A DNA stretch of 64,000 nucleotides from Hermatobates lingyangjiaoensis (GCA_026182355.1 JAPFBL010000551.1:23501-87500); one strand, 5' to 3'; positions 39,598-52,282 are shown, counted from the stretch's first letter. Notes: generated from the letters alone by a model not told the origin. Numbers and translations are program-made.

Positions 39598-39760
39598 TAA
39601 TATTAGAATTAGAAAAAACCGTCATACCTCGTAAGTTGATATCGGAGATGTTGGAGCGCTTTCGGATCTTGTCCATCTTCGTTCGCAACTCCAGCGCTCC
39701 AACATCTCCGATATCAACTTACGAGGTATGACGGTTTTTTCTAATTCTAATATTAATATT
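39598..39760. repeat. Palindromic element, family G, near-perfect 65-bp arms
   Basis: AAACCGTCATACCTCGTAAG to GTTGGAGCGCT and its exact mirror, with a loop of about 30 bases holding, on the minus strand, CGAAGA, T, GGA-CAAGA-TCC, GAAAG. Confidence 0.8.
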
Positions 39761-40019
39761 AAATTATCATAAGATAATTATTGAATAGAGAAACTAAATC
39801 TCTAGAAGAACTAGAAAAGTAAAGAATTAGTTGTTCTTTTAATAGAAAGTGTTTTAAAGTGCCTTTTCCTTGATAGAATGTGGCCCAAACACAATAAGGT
39901 GCATTACCATGTCAATTACTAAACCATAATCAAAGGTTTTCAAACATTATATTGTTTGTTTTCCAATGTATAAAGGATTTCATTTGTAGTTTTCCTCTAG
40001 GGACGGAAAGTGAAGCATT

Positions 40020-41350
40020 TTTCCCCATTTAAAACTTGAAAATATTCTTATTTTGTCTGAAAAATGTCGGAAACATCTAAAAAAAAATGTCGTTTTAAGA
40101 TAATTTTTAATTTCAGATATAGGATAATTATATTTATTGTTCTTTAAAGGATGTTTTCAATTTTGATTTTTGTTTTACATGTTTGGTATTTTATAGAATT
40201 ATTATATTGAGGATTTTATAGTATATAATCAAAATCACTTTCTTTCCATTTGTCAAAAATCGTATATATCAAATTACTTTGAGTGAGTGTTATCTTTTTC
40301 CTAGTGCTATACTCTGTTATAAGAGTTATCAAAGTCAAATTATTCAGTATAATGTAAATATTTTATAGCTGGGAGCTTCTATTTTTTTTGAAAATAATAG
40401 ATATCAACTATTAGACTAGTATAGTGAAAAAACTAGATATTTTTGAACAAACATAACTCCTGTTTCTTGAGGAAAGAGTCCATTCGTCCCACTTCAATAT
40501 TACTCAAAGATACTATGATTCATAAACAAAAAATAATTTACGACTGATATTAAATTTTGTTTAAGGATGCAATGTATAGATTGATTAGAGCATTTTGTGA
40601 GACAAATCTATCATACCATGGAAAGCAACAGATCATACCATGGAAAGCAACAGATCATACCATGGAAAGCAAACAGATCATACCATGGAAAGCAAACAGA
40701 TCATACCATGGAAAGCAACAGATCATACCATGGAAAGCAACAGATCATACCATGGAAAGCAACAGATCATACCATGGAAAGCAACAGATCATACCATGGA
40801 AAGCAACAGATCATACCGTGGAAAGCAACAGATCATACCATGGAAAGCAACAGAAATTTATTTTTATTGGGGTGATTTTTAACATGTAAAAATATTATTC
40901 CTATTATATCTTATATAAATCATATAATTTTTTCAGTATACTTCTAAACATCAATTTTATTACAGCGGATTTACTAAAAAAATTTTTGAGTCAATGTAAA
41001 CAATGTAAAAAAATATCAATTAATTCCACAAGTAATGCAGGTGATCCGTTAACGTAGGATAAGCAATCAGTTTTTACAGCATTATTGCACTTTGCTGTAA
41101 TTGAAATTACGTGATTTTTTTTTTTATAAATTGCTAAGTTTTTGTTCAAAACTGCTCATTATTTTTAATAAGCGTTTAGCGTCAAAAAATATTCTCAAAA
41201 TGGAAAATAAACTGTAACACTGTTAGAGTGAAAATAATTTTGAAAAAAATAATCTCAATTTATCCTCTACATAATGTTCTATTTCTAGGTATAGTTCCAT
41301 TTTGATCCGTTAAAGGTTAAACGATATGGCTTGCATCTCTCATAACCTTT
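40020..41350 (-). mobile_element. Unclassified dispersed element, inverted copy
   Basis: Shares with 53165-54400 (inverted) the AAACTTGAAAATATTCTTAT and TCGGAAACATC blocks, and with 34910 the inverse CATTTTGATCCGTTAAAGG / ACGATATGGCTTGC. It is interrupted by the 22-bp tandem array. Confidence 0.45.
40608..40853 (+). repeat. 22-bp tandem repeat, about 11 units
   Basis: The unit GATCATACCATGGAAAGCAA plus CA is nearly identical throughout, with a one-base insertion in two units. Because 22 is not a multiple of 3, all three plus frames stay open and give overlapping repetitive ORFs of 80-110 codons (KQQIIPWKATDHTMESNRSY). No evidence of translation. Confidence 0.9.
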
Positions 41351-41520
41351 CAGATATAATTATATTATATAATTATTAATATATTATATATTATAATTAT
41401 ATATTAAATTATATATTATATAGTTATATATTATAATTGTATATTATAATTATATATTATATAATTATAATATATAATATTACATAATTATATATTATAA
41501 TTATATAATTATAATATGTC
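41340..41520. repeat. (AT)-rich imperfect satellite
   Basis: TATTATATAATTATA-type units with many short palindromes. Confidence 0.6.
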
Positions 41521-41939
41521 AAAATTTCTACATTATATTAAAAAAATATTAGTCATTGTTTCAATAATCTCAGGTTATTTTTATTTTATTGCCTTTTGTA
41601 GTTTCAAAGATAATTCCCAAATTTCAATACTTCAGAATTAGTAGTTTAGGAGAAAAAAAGTTGTATAAAAACATGTTTTTCACAAGAAAAGTAACTTGCC
41701 CATCATGTATAAAATTGCTTCCAAACAATTGAGCTCTCCTACACTATGAGTCCTATTTTTGTGTAAAATATCAATTTGATTCATTGATCAAATTGATTAA
41801 TGTAGCGTAACCACAATCAACGCTACATATCCACAATTTATATATATCCACCCACCCAGTCACCCTATTGTCTGTTTCAGTCTATGTGTCACAGTTTATT
41901 CTAAGTGTAATCTGTCCTGCCGGACTGTTTTTCGTTTAT

Positions 41940-42170
41940 CATAGTATATATATATATATATATATATGAATTAAATATCACAATAAACAATATATATTAA
42001 TTAAAATACTCTAAGGCCTTTCGTCCAACCAAAATGAAACAACCGAAAAAATTGGTTGTTTCATTTAGCTGTCTGATGATGTTGTGACGAAAGGCCTTAG
42101 AGCATTTTAATTAATATATATTGTTTATTGTGGTATTTAATTCATATATTATATCAAGAGTTATTGTTGA

Positions 42171-42218
<48 letters not shown>

Positions 42219-42865
42219 CAGATTCAATAATATATCTACCGTTTGATAGAATAGGTGTGTTCTCTAATCGGGGTTTGGTCAATTTTCCAGGATTAAAAAT
42301 CAAACTGTCGTTGCCAACGTTTCGGTTTTATTTAAAACCTTTTTCATAGGCAGAAGTAAGAATTTTCTTAGTAATAAAACCGAAACGTTGTCAACGAGAG
42401 TTTGATTTTTTATCCTGGAAAATTGACCAAACCCCGATTAGAGAACACACCTATATATATATATATATATATATAAATATATATAGTTAAATATAAACAA
42501 AGAAACATAGAGAAATCAGAAGAACACACTTACAGTCTCCAATTTTCGGTTTGAACCGTCTTCAGGAGAGATAAGAGAGGGAAACCAAGCGCACTGGATC
42601 AGAGACGGTTGGAGACCCTGATCTGATTTCTCTATGTTTCTTTGTTTATATTGAACTATATTTGTCCGTTTTGGATCGTATTTCCAACGAAAAAAAGTGT
42701 ATATATATATATATATATAACTTTAAATTACACAAAGCACGACACAGAAAAATGAATAAAGAGAACACTTACAGAATTCAATATTTCGAACTCTTGTTCG
42801 TCATCAGGAGTAGACTAGAAGAGAGGACGAAGTGAGAGAGATCTCCCCACGTCGAAGAACGGAGC
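41940..42865. repeat. Cluster of palindromic elements E, F, D and I separated by (TA)n
   Basis: E 41940-42150 (core CTGATGA, T, GTT...AC, GAAA at 42073-42092), (TA)n 42178-42216, F 42230-42455, (TA)n, D 42480-42710, (TA)n, I 42720-42865 (minus strand CTGATGA, C, GAAC-AAGA-GTTC, GAAAT at 42784-42807). Confidence 0.8.
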
Positions 42866-43654
42866 GCGAATATATTTATATACACCATATGTTATATACT
42901 ATATCCACTGGTCAACTGTTGTTTCGAATTGCCCCTTGAGAACAAGCAAATATTGCTCAAGTGTATTATATCAGATAGAAGCATATGCTTTTCTATAGAG
43001 CGATAAATAATTAGCCAAATCAAATAGTGGAAAAAAATCATATCCAAGTCCATCAAACTTTATGAAGGCTTCTATAAAACTGATGTCTAATATTATAATG
43101 ACTGTATCTATATAAATATTACTTTTGTTAAAGAATACTATAAGATTAAGCCTGTTGAGAAAAGAAAATATATTTTCAGGAAAAAAGAATTCATTACAAA
43201 GGAAAAAAATAAAAAAAAAACATATTTATATTGCTATCAAATATCAATTAATTTTAAAAAAAAACATAAGTACATTCATCTGTTTTGATAAAATATTTGA
43301 TGAAACACCAAATGGAGGATCTGAAAGGTTGGTAATAGATCCATAAAAGAAACACTTGTATCTACAATAACACATGTTTATATTCTGGTTAATAACAGTG
43401 AAATGTTTTTTCTATATTAATTTGATTTTGACTGGTCATAACAATTGTTTTTCACAATTAATAAAATTATAACAAATAATTATAGATTAATAATAATTTA
43501 ATTCATTTATGTTTTTTGTCATCTGAATTACTGTAAACAATCGTACAAAATTATTACAAAATAATTCTGATTTTAATAATATTACTCGTAATTTTATTTT
43601 GATTGTAGCCAATAGAAATGTTTATCGGAATTGTTAATTTATAACAAATAATTA
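42866..43654. other. Intergenic DNA
   Basis: AT-rich. 43380-43654 shows the AACAATTAATAAAATT motif of the degenerate 80-bp repeat. No gene seen. Confidence 0.4.
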
Positions 43655-44625
43655 ATGTTCACAGAAGGGGTTCTTGAATATTTTGGTCATAAAAATTCAA
43701 CTCCTCATTATATGAAGACGTTTTGCCAAAAGTTGTTTGGCATTTTCATGGCTAAAAAATAATTTATTAACGACATAAATAAAGCAAAACGAATATATCC
43801 ACGGAATACCAACCAACAGAAAAAAACAAACCAAAGAAACAAAAAATTCAGTAACAACAGAACCATAAAATACCCAGTGTTATTATTCATTATTTAAAAA
43901 CAGACATTTCTTGTTCAAACTTAATTACTTATTATTAATTATTCAGACAACAAAACCCAATTTTCAAACAGATAAGCACACTATTAGAAAACTAATTTTG
44001 GGAGGATACCTCTATACAGAGCATTCAAGAAAAACACACAGACAGTGAGAAACACAGAAAATTACCAAAATAATAAAAAAAGAGTCAAAAAATAAAAGAA
44101 ATTAAAGGAAAACAAAAACCTACAAACATAGTGGTTCCTCTACAAACAAGGGAATCATGTTTGTAGTTTGTTTTCCTTTAATTTCTTTTATTTTGTGACT
44201 CTTTTTTTATTGTTTTTTAATTTTCTGTGTTTGTTTTGCTTGAATGCTCTGTATAGAGGTATCCTCCCAAAATTAGTTTTCTAATAGTGTACTTCTCTGT
44301 TTGAAAATTGGGTTTTGTTATCTGAATAATTAATAATAAGTAATTAAGTTTAAACAACAAATGTCTGTTTTTAAATAATGAATAATAACACTGGGTATTT
44401 TATGATCCTTTTATGGTTCTCTTGTTACTGAATTTTTTGTTTGTTTGGTTTGTTTTTTCTGTTGGTTGGTATTCCATGGATGTATTTGTCTTGCTTTATT
44501 TATGTCGTTAATAAATTGTTTTTAAGCCATGAAAATGCCAAACAACTTTTAGCAAAACATCGCCATATAATCAGGAGTTGAATTTTTATGACCAAAATCT
44601 TCAAGAACCGCTTTGGTGAACTTGA
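43655..44625. repeat. Palindromic element, family J, arms of about 450 bp
   Basis: AAGGGGTTCTTGAATATTTTGGTC at the left mirrors the GACCAAAATCTTCAAGAACC region at the right. Arms meet near 44150 (ACAAACAAGGGAATCATGTT). It is the largest palindrome in the window; the related half copy is at 5440-5935. Confidence 0.8.
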
Positions 44626-44639
44626 AAAATCAGTGGTCG

Positions 44640-45130
44640 AGAAGCTATATCAATACAAATAATTAAAGTTTAAATCTATTTTGATGGTGTCCTTGTAGTA
44701 CTGATTACCTGCAAACTGCTAATGTAATAACAGTTAATCATGATTATAACAAATAATCAGGTATTTAATGATATTGATTCAATATTGTTGCATGTAATAG
44801 CAATTGCACCAAAAATATTAAAAAATATCACAAATAATTATTATTTTCATAATGTTTGTATGGTTTTCATTATAAATTATAGCAATTAATATGAAATTGT
44901 AACAAAAATATAACAAGATAACCGAATTTTTAATTATATTAATTTGATTTGTTAAAATAGCAAATTGCTTTGTAATTTTTAAACTATAACACATAAATAA
45001 AGTTTTAACTATATTTGATTTCATTTTATATAGCAGCTATTATCACAATTATAAAATATAAAAAAATAAGTATGGTTTTAATTATATTAATTTGTCTGGT
45101 AACTAACAGTAATCTTGCATTTTAACAATA
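44640..45130. repeat. Degenerate 80-bp repeat, short block
   Basis: Repeats of TAACARATAAYTWGGTATTT / AATATTAATTTGATTTGTTA similar to the array at 48468-49400. Confidence 0.45.
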
Positions 45131-47262
45131 TAAGACGTTGTTAGATCTTAAATATATTCATTTGGCATTAAGTGGTACGAATAATTAGCTTCAGTAAATA
45201 TTACAAAATAATGCGCCCCAATTTACTTTCTTTCAGGCCATTTGCAGTTAATAAATGTGAAAAAATAAAATTAGATAAAGATAATAAAGCTTAAAAAACA
45301 ATGTTCTGCTTTATTTTTATGAAATATTGACAGAAAATATGCAAAATAAGTTATAATATATGTTAATGCATATTGTTAGTAGTACAGAGGTCAGTTAACA
45401 AGATATAACAATTCATTATCCTTCCTGAATCATATGTACTAGCAATATTAGTACCAAACTTTACCGGTAGGTGCTATCTTTAAGCAGATCTAATGTAGTA
45501 AGAGAATGCTGGGTGTAATACGCATCAAACAATTAGTGTAATATATACCTAAGTTTACCATTATTAATGTTTAATTTACTATTATTAACGTTAGTTTGAT
45601 TCTACTTATTGTGCAACTTTATTAGTTTATAAAGTCATTCATCATTGTCAGGTATATGCCGTCTTCTTTTCATCTTTTCGATTGGTTTAAACCAAATATC
45701 AGTTTGGTGATTAATTTGATCATTAATGAAATTAGTTTTTATGTTTATGCATTTCAAGATTTCAAACCTACCTTTACAGTGACTAACTTAAGTAATTTCA
45801 AGGAGTTCTTTAAATCGTTGTTTCAATGTTCTCCCATTTCATTTTATACATACATGTTTATAATCCTTTATTTTAGTTTATTTGATCGGTTTTTTCTTAT
45901 TTATTAGTTTCATAAACTTAGTTTGTTTTACTTATTAATTGTTTTATCGACTTCATAGATTTGAAACCTACCTGTACTTTGGATTGGATTAGTAATTTAC
46001 TGTTTTTTTTTTGCTAACTTCTCATATTTATGATAAAGATGCGTATTTATTATTATTATTATCATCGATGTTTCTGATATTGCTTTTCTATTCTTTCTAC
46101 ATTTTAGCATTGTATTTATTCAGGCTACATTATAGCCGTTGTCGTTAGCCATTGCTTCTATTGTATTTAATCTTTATTACAGTTAGTTGCATTCATAGCT
46201 ATTTTTTTGTTAGATTATCTTTCATATAAAAAGAAGTAACATTTTTATTTGGAGGGTGAATGGAATATTTATTTCTAGACCTATGTCAGTCGAAGTTAGA
46301 TGATTTCGTTTTTCATTATTAACTACATGAAATTTAATTTATTCTTTGTTTCTTTTTGTAAATTTGATTTTATTATATGAATTAAGCTACGTAGTTATGT
46401 ATATATCGTATTTTATCACCATTTACATCATTATTTATAAGACTGATGAAAATTTTATTATTCATAGAAAAAGGAAGAATTTATAACCAAAAATTATTTT
46501 GATGAATTAAAAAATGACTAAACTAAACAATTCTAAAACGAAATTAGAATATAATAAACAACTGTTATAATGCTACAAATCTGAATGAATCCTATAAATT
46601 AATAACCTGAACTGATTTCCTAAATGATAGACCAAATAACTTAAAATGCATAGAATAATGTAAATGATGGTAAAATACGATTGATAGATATTAATAGCAA
46701 CCTTGATTCATGAAATAGTAAAATCACATGTAGACATTAAGTAGAAATAAACTATAAATTAAACTACATGGAGTTAACAAGGGAAAAAGAAATCATTGAA
46801 ATGTCAAAATGAATAGGAAACCAACAATGACTGATATAACAATCTATAAATAGTAATTCCATTCTATCTCCACAAAAAATATCTGTCTTCTGTTATATGA
46901 TAGATAGTCTAACAAAATCTGTAAATGAAAATAACTTTAATAAAGAGTTCATACAAAAAAAAGCCTATTATCTACGGATATATTTCAAACTGAATAAATA
47001 TAATGATAACAAATAGAAAGAATAAAAAAGTGAATAGCAACAAAAACGTTAATAGTAATAATAATATATGGTCGTCTAAAGTTACAGTGTATAGAATACA
47101 ATATAATATATTAAATTGATACAATACTTTGAATCTTATCTTTACAATACAATTAAAGATAAGATTTAAAACTAAGAATGGTTTATGAAACTAATAAATA
47201 AGAAAAAAGAGGATTGCATAAACTAAAATATAAGGATTATAAACATGTATGTATATAGAATA
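45131..47262. other. Intergenic DNA, possible very old PLE relic
   Basis: Mostly unrecognised AT-rich DNA. The minus strand of about 46000-46300 gives fragments such as HRSRNKYSIHPPNKN and RNIDDNNNKYASLS that faintly resemble the end of a PLE reverse transcriptase; too decayed to be sure. No exon seen. Confidence 0.25.
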
Positions 47263-47455
47263 ATCAATGATCAAACCACAATAAGAAATGGGAAAACAAG
47301 ACTAAGATCTTTCAACCGTAACAAGCGGTCTTCGTCAGAGTCAAAAACCCAACTCTGACGAAGACCGCTTGTTACGGTTGAAAGATCTTAGTCTTGTTTT
47401 CCCATTTCTTATTGTGGTTTGATTATTGATCGTTATTTCACGTGTGAAATCTTTT
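47263..47455. repeat. Palindromic element, family A, compact copy
   Basis: Near-perfect: ATCAATGATCAAACCACAAT mirrored by ATTGTGGTTTGATTATTGAT. Core CTGACGA...GTTGAAAG at 47355-47383. Confidence 0.85.
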
Positions 47456-47989
47456 TATATAGAATAATGTTGAAAAACATGTAAAAGAGGTTTAAAGAAC
47501 GCCTTAAAACTTACTTAAATAATTCAAACAAGTTCAATTATGCTAATCATTTAAATAAATATGTACTAGACAGTATCGAAAATTAAATTTATTTAATAAA
47601 AGCAAGACAAAGATTTAATATAATTGAGTAACTTGAAATATATAAACATAAAAACAGATGATTTAATAAATGGTCAAATTAATCATCAAACTGATATATA
47701 ATTTAAACGAATAATAGAAATGAAAAGACTGGGCTGATCTTAAAATGAAGATTTAAATTATAAATTAACAAAGTTTGATAAAACGGAAGATAAAACAAAT
47801 ATTAATTGTAGGTGTAATTGGCACTACTTGTTTGATTGGTATTAAACTTGGTTAGTCGTACTTGAAGGTGTTCATGTAACAGTTCAAGACACGAAACCTA
47901 CCGGAGATCTTCAACATTTTAAGAGGTACGACAAATTTATATAATAATACATTATAATATATGTCATACTCAAATAAATAGATAATACA

Positions 47990-48310
47990 AAGTCTCCACA
48001 CAAAAGAAGTTTACTTAATTCAAACTATTCGTTTCGAACGAAACTATAAATGTTCATAGTCATGTAAACATCTATAAGAGACATTATAATTAAAAGTTAC
48101 AATAATAAAATTTCATTTTATTGTATATAATGACGGTTTTTTTTGTAACTTTTAATTTTGTAATTTGTATTGTACATGTTTACTTGACCATGACTATGAA
48201 TGATTCGAAACGCTTAGTTTGAATTAAAATACTTCTTTTGTATTGAGACTTTGTATTATCCATTTACCCAAGTATGAGTAAATACCAGACAATTAGAGAT
48301 TACACAACTA
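47990..48310. repeat. Palindromic element, diverged family C
   Basis: AAAGTCTCCACACAAAAGAAG mirrored by CTTCTTTTGTATTGAGACTTT, cores TTCGTTTCGAAC and GATTCGAAACGC, and the AGTATGAGTAAATACCAGAC end typical of the family. Confidence 0.7.
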
Positions 48311-48467
48311 ATGAGTTATAATTTATCAATTTACAATTCAGAAACAGTGCTTTATTTAAAGAATAATGATGCATTGTGAAAGCTCCAGATTACTTAAACT
48401 CTCTCAGGTCATAACCTTTCATTTCATTCTGAGTGGTCATTAACTATTTTAATATTATCCTTATGAT

Positions 48468-49400
48468 TTAACAATGAATAAAATCTGAAACTTCACAGTT
48501 TGATTTTGATTTGCAATTAATAACAATTGTATTTATAACTATTATAAATTAACAATAAATATAATCTGAATCACCATAGATTGATTTCGTTAGTAAATAA
48601 CAATAATTGTATTTATAACAGATAAAATTTAACATTAATAAAATTGACAATACATCATTAATTTTGATTGGAAAGTAATAACAGTTTTTAATGCATCTGT
48701 TACATATAAACAATTAATAAAATTGAAATAATATAATTTGTATTTGATTAAACCAAACAACAATAGTTACTATTTCCGCTGTGATTCTAACAGTTATTAA
48801 ACTTTGAAACACTTTAATTTGATTTTATTTGATAATTTACAACAACTGTTATTTCAACTACTGTTATTTAACAATAGTATAATTTGAAATATCTTAAACT
48901 GATTTCCATCAGTAAATAACAATAAATGTATTTATAGCAGTTAAGATTAACATTAATAAAATTTATAATAAAACATTTTGATTGGTAACTAGCAGTTTTT
49001 AATGCAGGTATTATATTTTAAACAATAACTTTGAACTAATATAATTTGAATTTGATTGGACCAAACAATAATTGTTACAATTTCTGACTCCAACAGTTAT
49101 TAAACTCTGAACACCTTAATTTTATATTTTTGATAACTTATAACAATTTTTGTTATAGCTATTAAGAATTAACAATTAATAAAATCTGAAATATTATTTA
49201 AATTTGATGAAACAATAACTAATAATAATTGTCATTTTACCTACTATTATTAAATAGTAAATATAATGGTAGATCTCTGAGTAATTTTGATTGGTAATGA
49301 ACAATTATTGTTATAGCTGTTGTGATTTAACAAAATCTTAAATATTGTACGATTGTTAATAATAACTAATAACAATTACTATAGCAAAACTGTGTGGTCT
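48468..49400 (+). repeat. Degenerate satellite, about 12 units of about 80 bp
   Basis: TAACAATNAATAAAATCTGA-type unit starts recur near 48468, 48549, 48630, 48708, 48788, 48869, 48949, 49020, 49091, 49170, 49252 and 49328, each followed by TTTGATTNGTAA and AACAATTGT. Divergence between units is high, so the array is old. Confidence 0.65.
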
Positions 49401-49748
49401 CAACATAGTAATATGTTTTTCATTGGTTCCTTTCAAAGTATATATAATTTAATTCGGTTTCAATTCCAGTAGTTTGTTCTTTAGTTGCTCCATTGTGCAT
49501 TATAGGTAACATTTCATTAGATATGATGAATTTTAGTATACATATTATATAGTTCTATACAAAAATTATGCTTCTATATTGACAGAAAAATAGTAATATG
49601 CCATATCTTTTCTCAATATAAATATATATTTATATATATGTATAAACAAAAATGAAGTGGTCCGTCATCAGGAGAAGAAAGATTCTGTTTAGTGGCTAGA
49701 TAACAAGTGAGCAAACAGTTGTTTGTGTGACTGCTCAGAATTATCGCC

Positions 49749-50688
49749 CAGAGGTGTAGCAACTATTTTTTGCCACCCTGGGTGATAGTAAAATTTGTTG
49801 CAAGCCGCTGGCCGTTCATAATCCGTTAACTTTCAAAGTTCCATAAGGTTTTCAAAATATTTTTTTAATGGAATTACAATCAATGAGCTAATTTTAGACT
49901 GCTGTTATTAGTTACAGACTTTAATCTTATTACAAGACTCTTAATATGGTTGTCATCAAATTATAAAAAAAAATGTTAAATTAAATTAAATGGCTACCTA
50001 AAGAAATATAATAAACTTTCAACCCTATTAAAAAAACTAGTTTTAAAAAAATTTGAAATAATTTTTTTTTAATTTGCAAATATTACAATTGAAAAACCCG
50101 TTTTAAAACAGTATTATTCGCATAAAACATGAAAACAATATTGAACTTAAAAATTAATTTTGGTATAAACTTTCAGATTATTCATGCCTTTTTTTTATTA
50201 CCCCTGAGGTTAGTATTATTAATATTAGATCTATAATACACCATTATACTGCTCGTATACTGTTGCTGTAGCTCTTTGACTCGTAAAAATAAAAAAATAT
50301 AAAAAAAAACAATAAAAAATCTGAAATTAGAACTGTTGGTGTAGCTGTCTGACCGGTTTCGGGTGTCACCCATCTTCACAAAGAACTGATCTAAGGAGTC
50401 GTACTTCCTGTTACATAACCTATCTAATTTTCCACTGCTACTATATTAAATAATGATAATATCAACAACAATGGAAAATTAGGTAGTTTATATAACAGGA
50501 AGTACAACTCCTTAGATCAGTTCTTTGTGAAGATGGGTGACACCCGAAACCGGTCAGACAGCTATACCAACAGTTCTAATTTCAGATTTTTTGTTGGTTT
50601 TTTATAATTTTTTCTATTTTTTTATTTTTACTCCCTCATAATGCCGCCCCCTGGCACGTGCCGTCCCTCCCTCCTTGCTATGCCACTG
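49749..50688. mobile_element. hAT-type element with 8-bp duplication, carrying a nested family-G palindrome
   Basis: Ends CAGAGGTGTAGCAAC and TTGCTATGCCACTG (inverted CAGTGGCATAGCAA). Flanks are TTATCGCC (49741-49748) and TTATCACC (50689-50696). The family-G palindrome at about 50190-50600 sits inside, with core TGAAGA, T, GGGTG-AC-ACCC, GAAACC at 50526-50549. No transposase left. A similar end, CAGTGGCGTAACAATGAG, is at about 59520. Confidence 0.7.
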
Positions 50689-51199
50689 TTATCACCACTG
50701 TTATCACATTAGGACAGAACAAAAGGGAAAATAAATTGTATGAAGACGATGTAAGGAGACAAAATATCGCTATTTATAAATATTTTTTTAGTATTTTATA
50801 TCATTTAGTCTTACTACCAGTTATTTTCCTTTTTATCTCCTCTGATTGATCTGTCTAATGTACTAAGCTGCTTCCTTAGTAGCCAACCATTTCTTCTCCA
50901 GATGACGACTGGTATTAAAAAGAAGAGTTTCGTTTTAAAGGTTTTCCTCTGTACTTTGTTTTATCTTTATAGACCATTTAATTTTTGTCTATATATATAT
51001 ATATTTACTAAAAGGAGAGTACAATTAGATCCCATTTACATATATACACATATATTTAACACACATGTTTTTATAATTCTCCCATTGATTATCTAATTAC
51101 ATATGAAATAGACCTTACTTAAGATAAGTATCTGCGTGGTCCAAAATTTCTTGACTATAATGGTCAGGTCTGTAACAAAAAAAACAAATTATAGGATAG

Positions 51200-51345
51200 G
51201 TTTTTTTGTTTAAACCGATCCCCTATCGGGTAATCAGCTTTTTTTTTTATCGGTGATTCTACAGATTCTACATAGGCAGTTCTATTTTGAGTAGGGAACT
51301 TTTTGCGAGTACTTGACATCGTATAGGCTCGGGGCCGACGGCTGT
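51200..51345 (-). mobile_element. SINE fragment, second 3'-end subfamily
   Basis: TTTAAACCGATCCCCTATCG tail as at 27090, then TTTTGAGTAGGGAACTTTTT and ACATCGTATAGGCTCGGG. The head is missing because a Helitron fragment follows directly. Confidence 0.65.
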
Positions 51346-51775
51346 TGATTTTAATTTCATTTACGTTTAAGCTCCCAACAAAAATGTGCGTCAGAACACA
51401 ACTACGAATTCGTGCTTTGCATAGATTCGTCATAGAGGCTGATATCACAACTGGGTGTGGTACTGGGGAGTTAGTGTTTATACCACGCATACCATTAATA
51501 CCTAGCAACTGTCCCTTTAAATTCAAACGGTTACAATGTCCCGTCGTAGTGTGCTTTGCAATGACGGTAACTAAGTCGCAAGGGGAAACTCTTATCTACC
51601 GCAGGAATTGAAGTGAGTGAGACCAAGTTTTTCTCAAATGATCAACTGTAGTTCGCTTGCTCAAGAGTCAGAGGTTCCAACTCTTTGTTCTTCCAAGAAC
51701 CAGAAGGACAGACAGCTAATGTGATGTATACAGAGGTACTTACTTAACACTGTGCTAATAAATATATTTTTTCCT
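51345..51775 (+). pseudogene. Helitron Pif1-like helicase C-terminal relic
   Basis: Encodes GELVFIPRIPLIPSNCPFKF, KRLQCPVVVCFAMTVTKSQG and ETL. FIPRI-L-PS-PFxFKRxQxPVxxxFAMTxxKSQGxTL is the C-terminal signature of Helitron Rep-helicases. It is the best preserved of three copies (others at 21531 and 37570). A stop follows soon after, then 3' sequence shared with the other copies. Confidence 0.8.
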
Positions 51776-51975
51776 ATTCTATAATTTTTCTAATAATATT
51801 TTGAAAAAAAAAACAAGTATCTGAATTTTTGTAAAATACCCATAAAAGACGTCAGACGTCAGGGCACGTCAGCGAGTTTTTATTTTAAATTGTTCGTCAT
51901 TTAAACTTTAAATTATATATCTGTTCTTCGGGTTGGATTTTATCAAATACATTTCTCCCAAAAATGCAACTTATC

Positions 51976-52274
51976 CAGTAGTGGGATTCAAATTTTTTTT
52001 AAGAACCGGTTCTTGCGAACCGGTGTTTAAAATATTATGAGTTCGGAAGCTAAATTGTTTAGTTATATATAGGCTCTATATATATGCGCAAATTACGTTG
52101 TCATAAATGCACAAGTTATGTGAGTCACGCGACACTTGTGGAGTTTGATAGTGGGCTAATTAATACAGGTCTGAATAGGGGTTTAAGTAATTTTAACAAC
52201 CGGTTCGCCGAACTCATAATATTTTAAGAACAGGTTCGCACGAACCGGTTCGAACCGGCTGAATCCCATCACTG
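51976..52274. mobile_element. Non-autonomous hAT (299 bp) with perfect 8-bp duplication
   Basis: AACTTATC lies at 51968-51975 and 52275-52282. Inverted ends CAGTAGTGGGATTCA and TGAATCCCATCACTG. Subterminal AACCGGTTC palindromes near each end are likely transposase-binding sites. The target around it (GCGACTTATAGT, GTCCGAAAAATACGGTA) looks like another, older DNA transposon. Confidence 0.85.
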
Positions 52275-52282
52275 AACTTATC

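Noticed and set aside
40608..40853. CRISPR array
   Set aside because: Units are contiguous 22-bp repeats without spacers and the DNA is eukaryotic.
40557..40889. Repetitive 110-codon protein from the 22-bp array
   Set aside because: All three frames are equally open because the repeat lacks stops; no conserved flanks, no homology recognised.
43708..43890. Small membrane protein on the minus strand
   Set aside because: Hydrophobic because it reads an AT-rich family-J palindrome arm; the related copy at 5440-5935 does not keep the frame.
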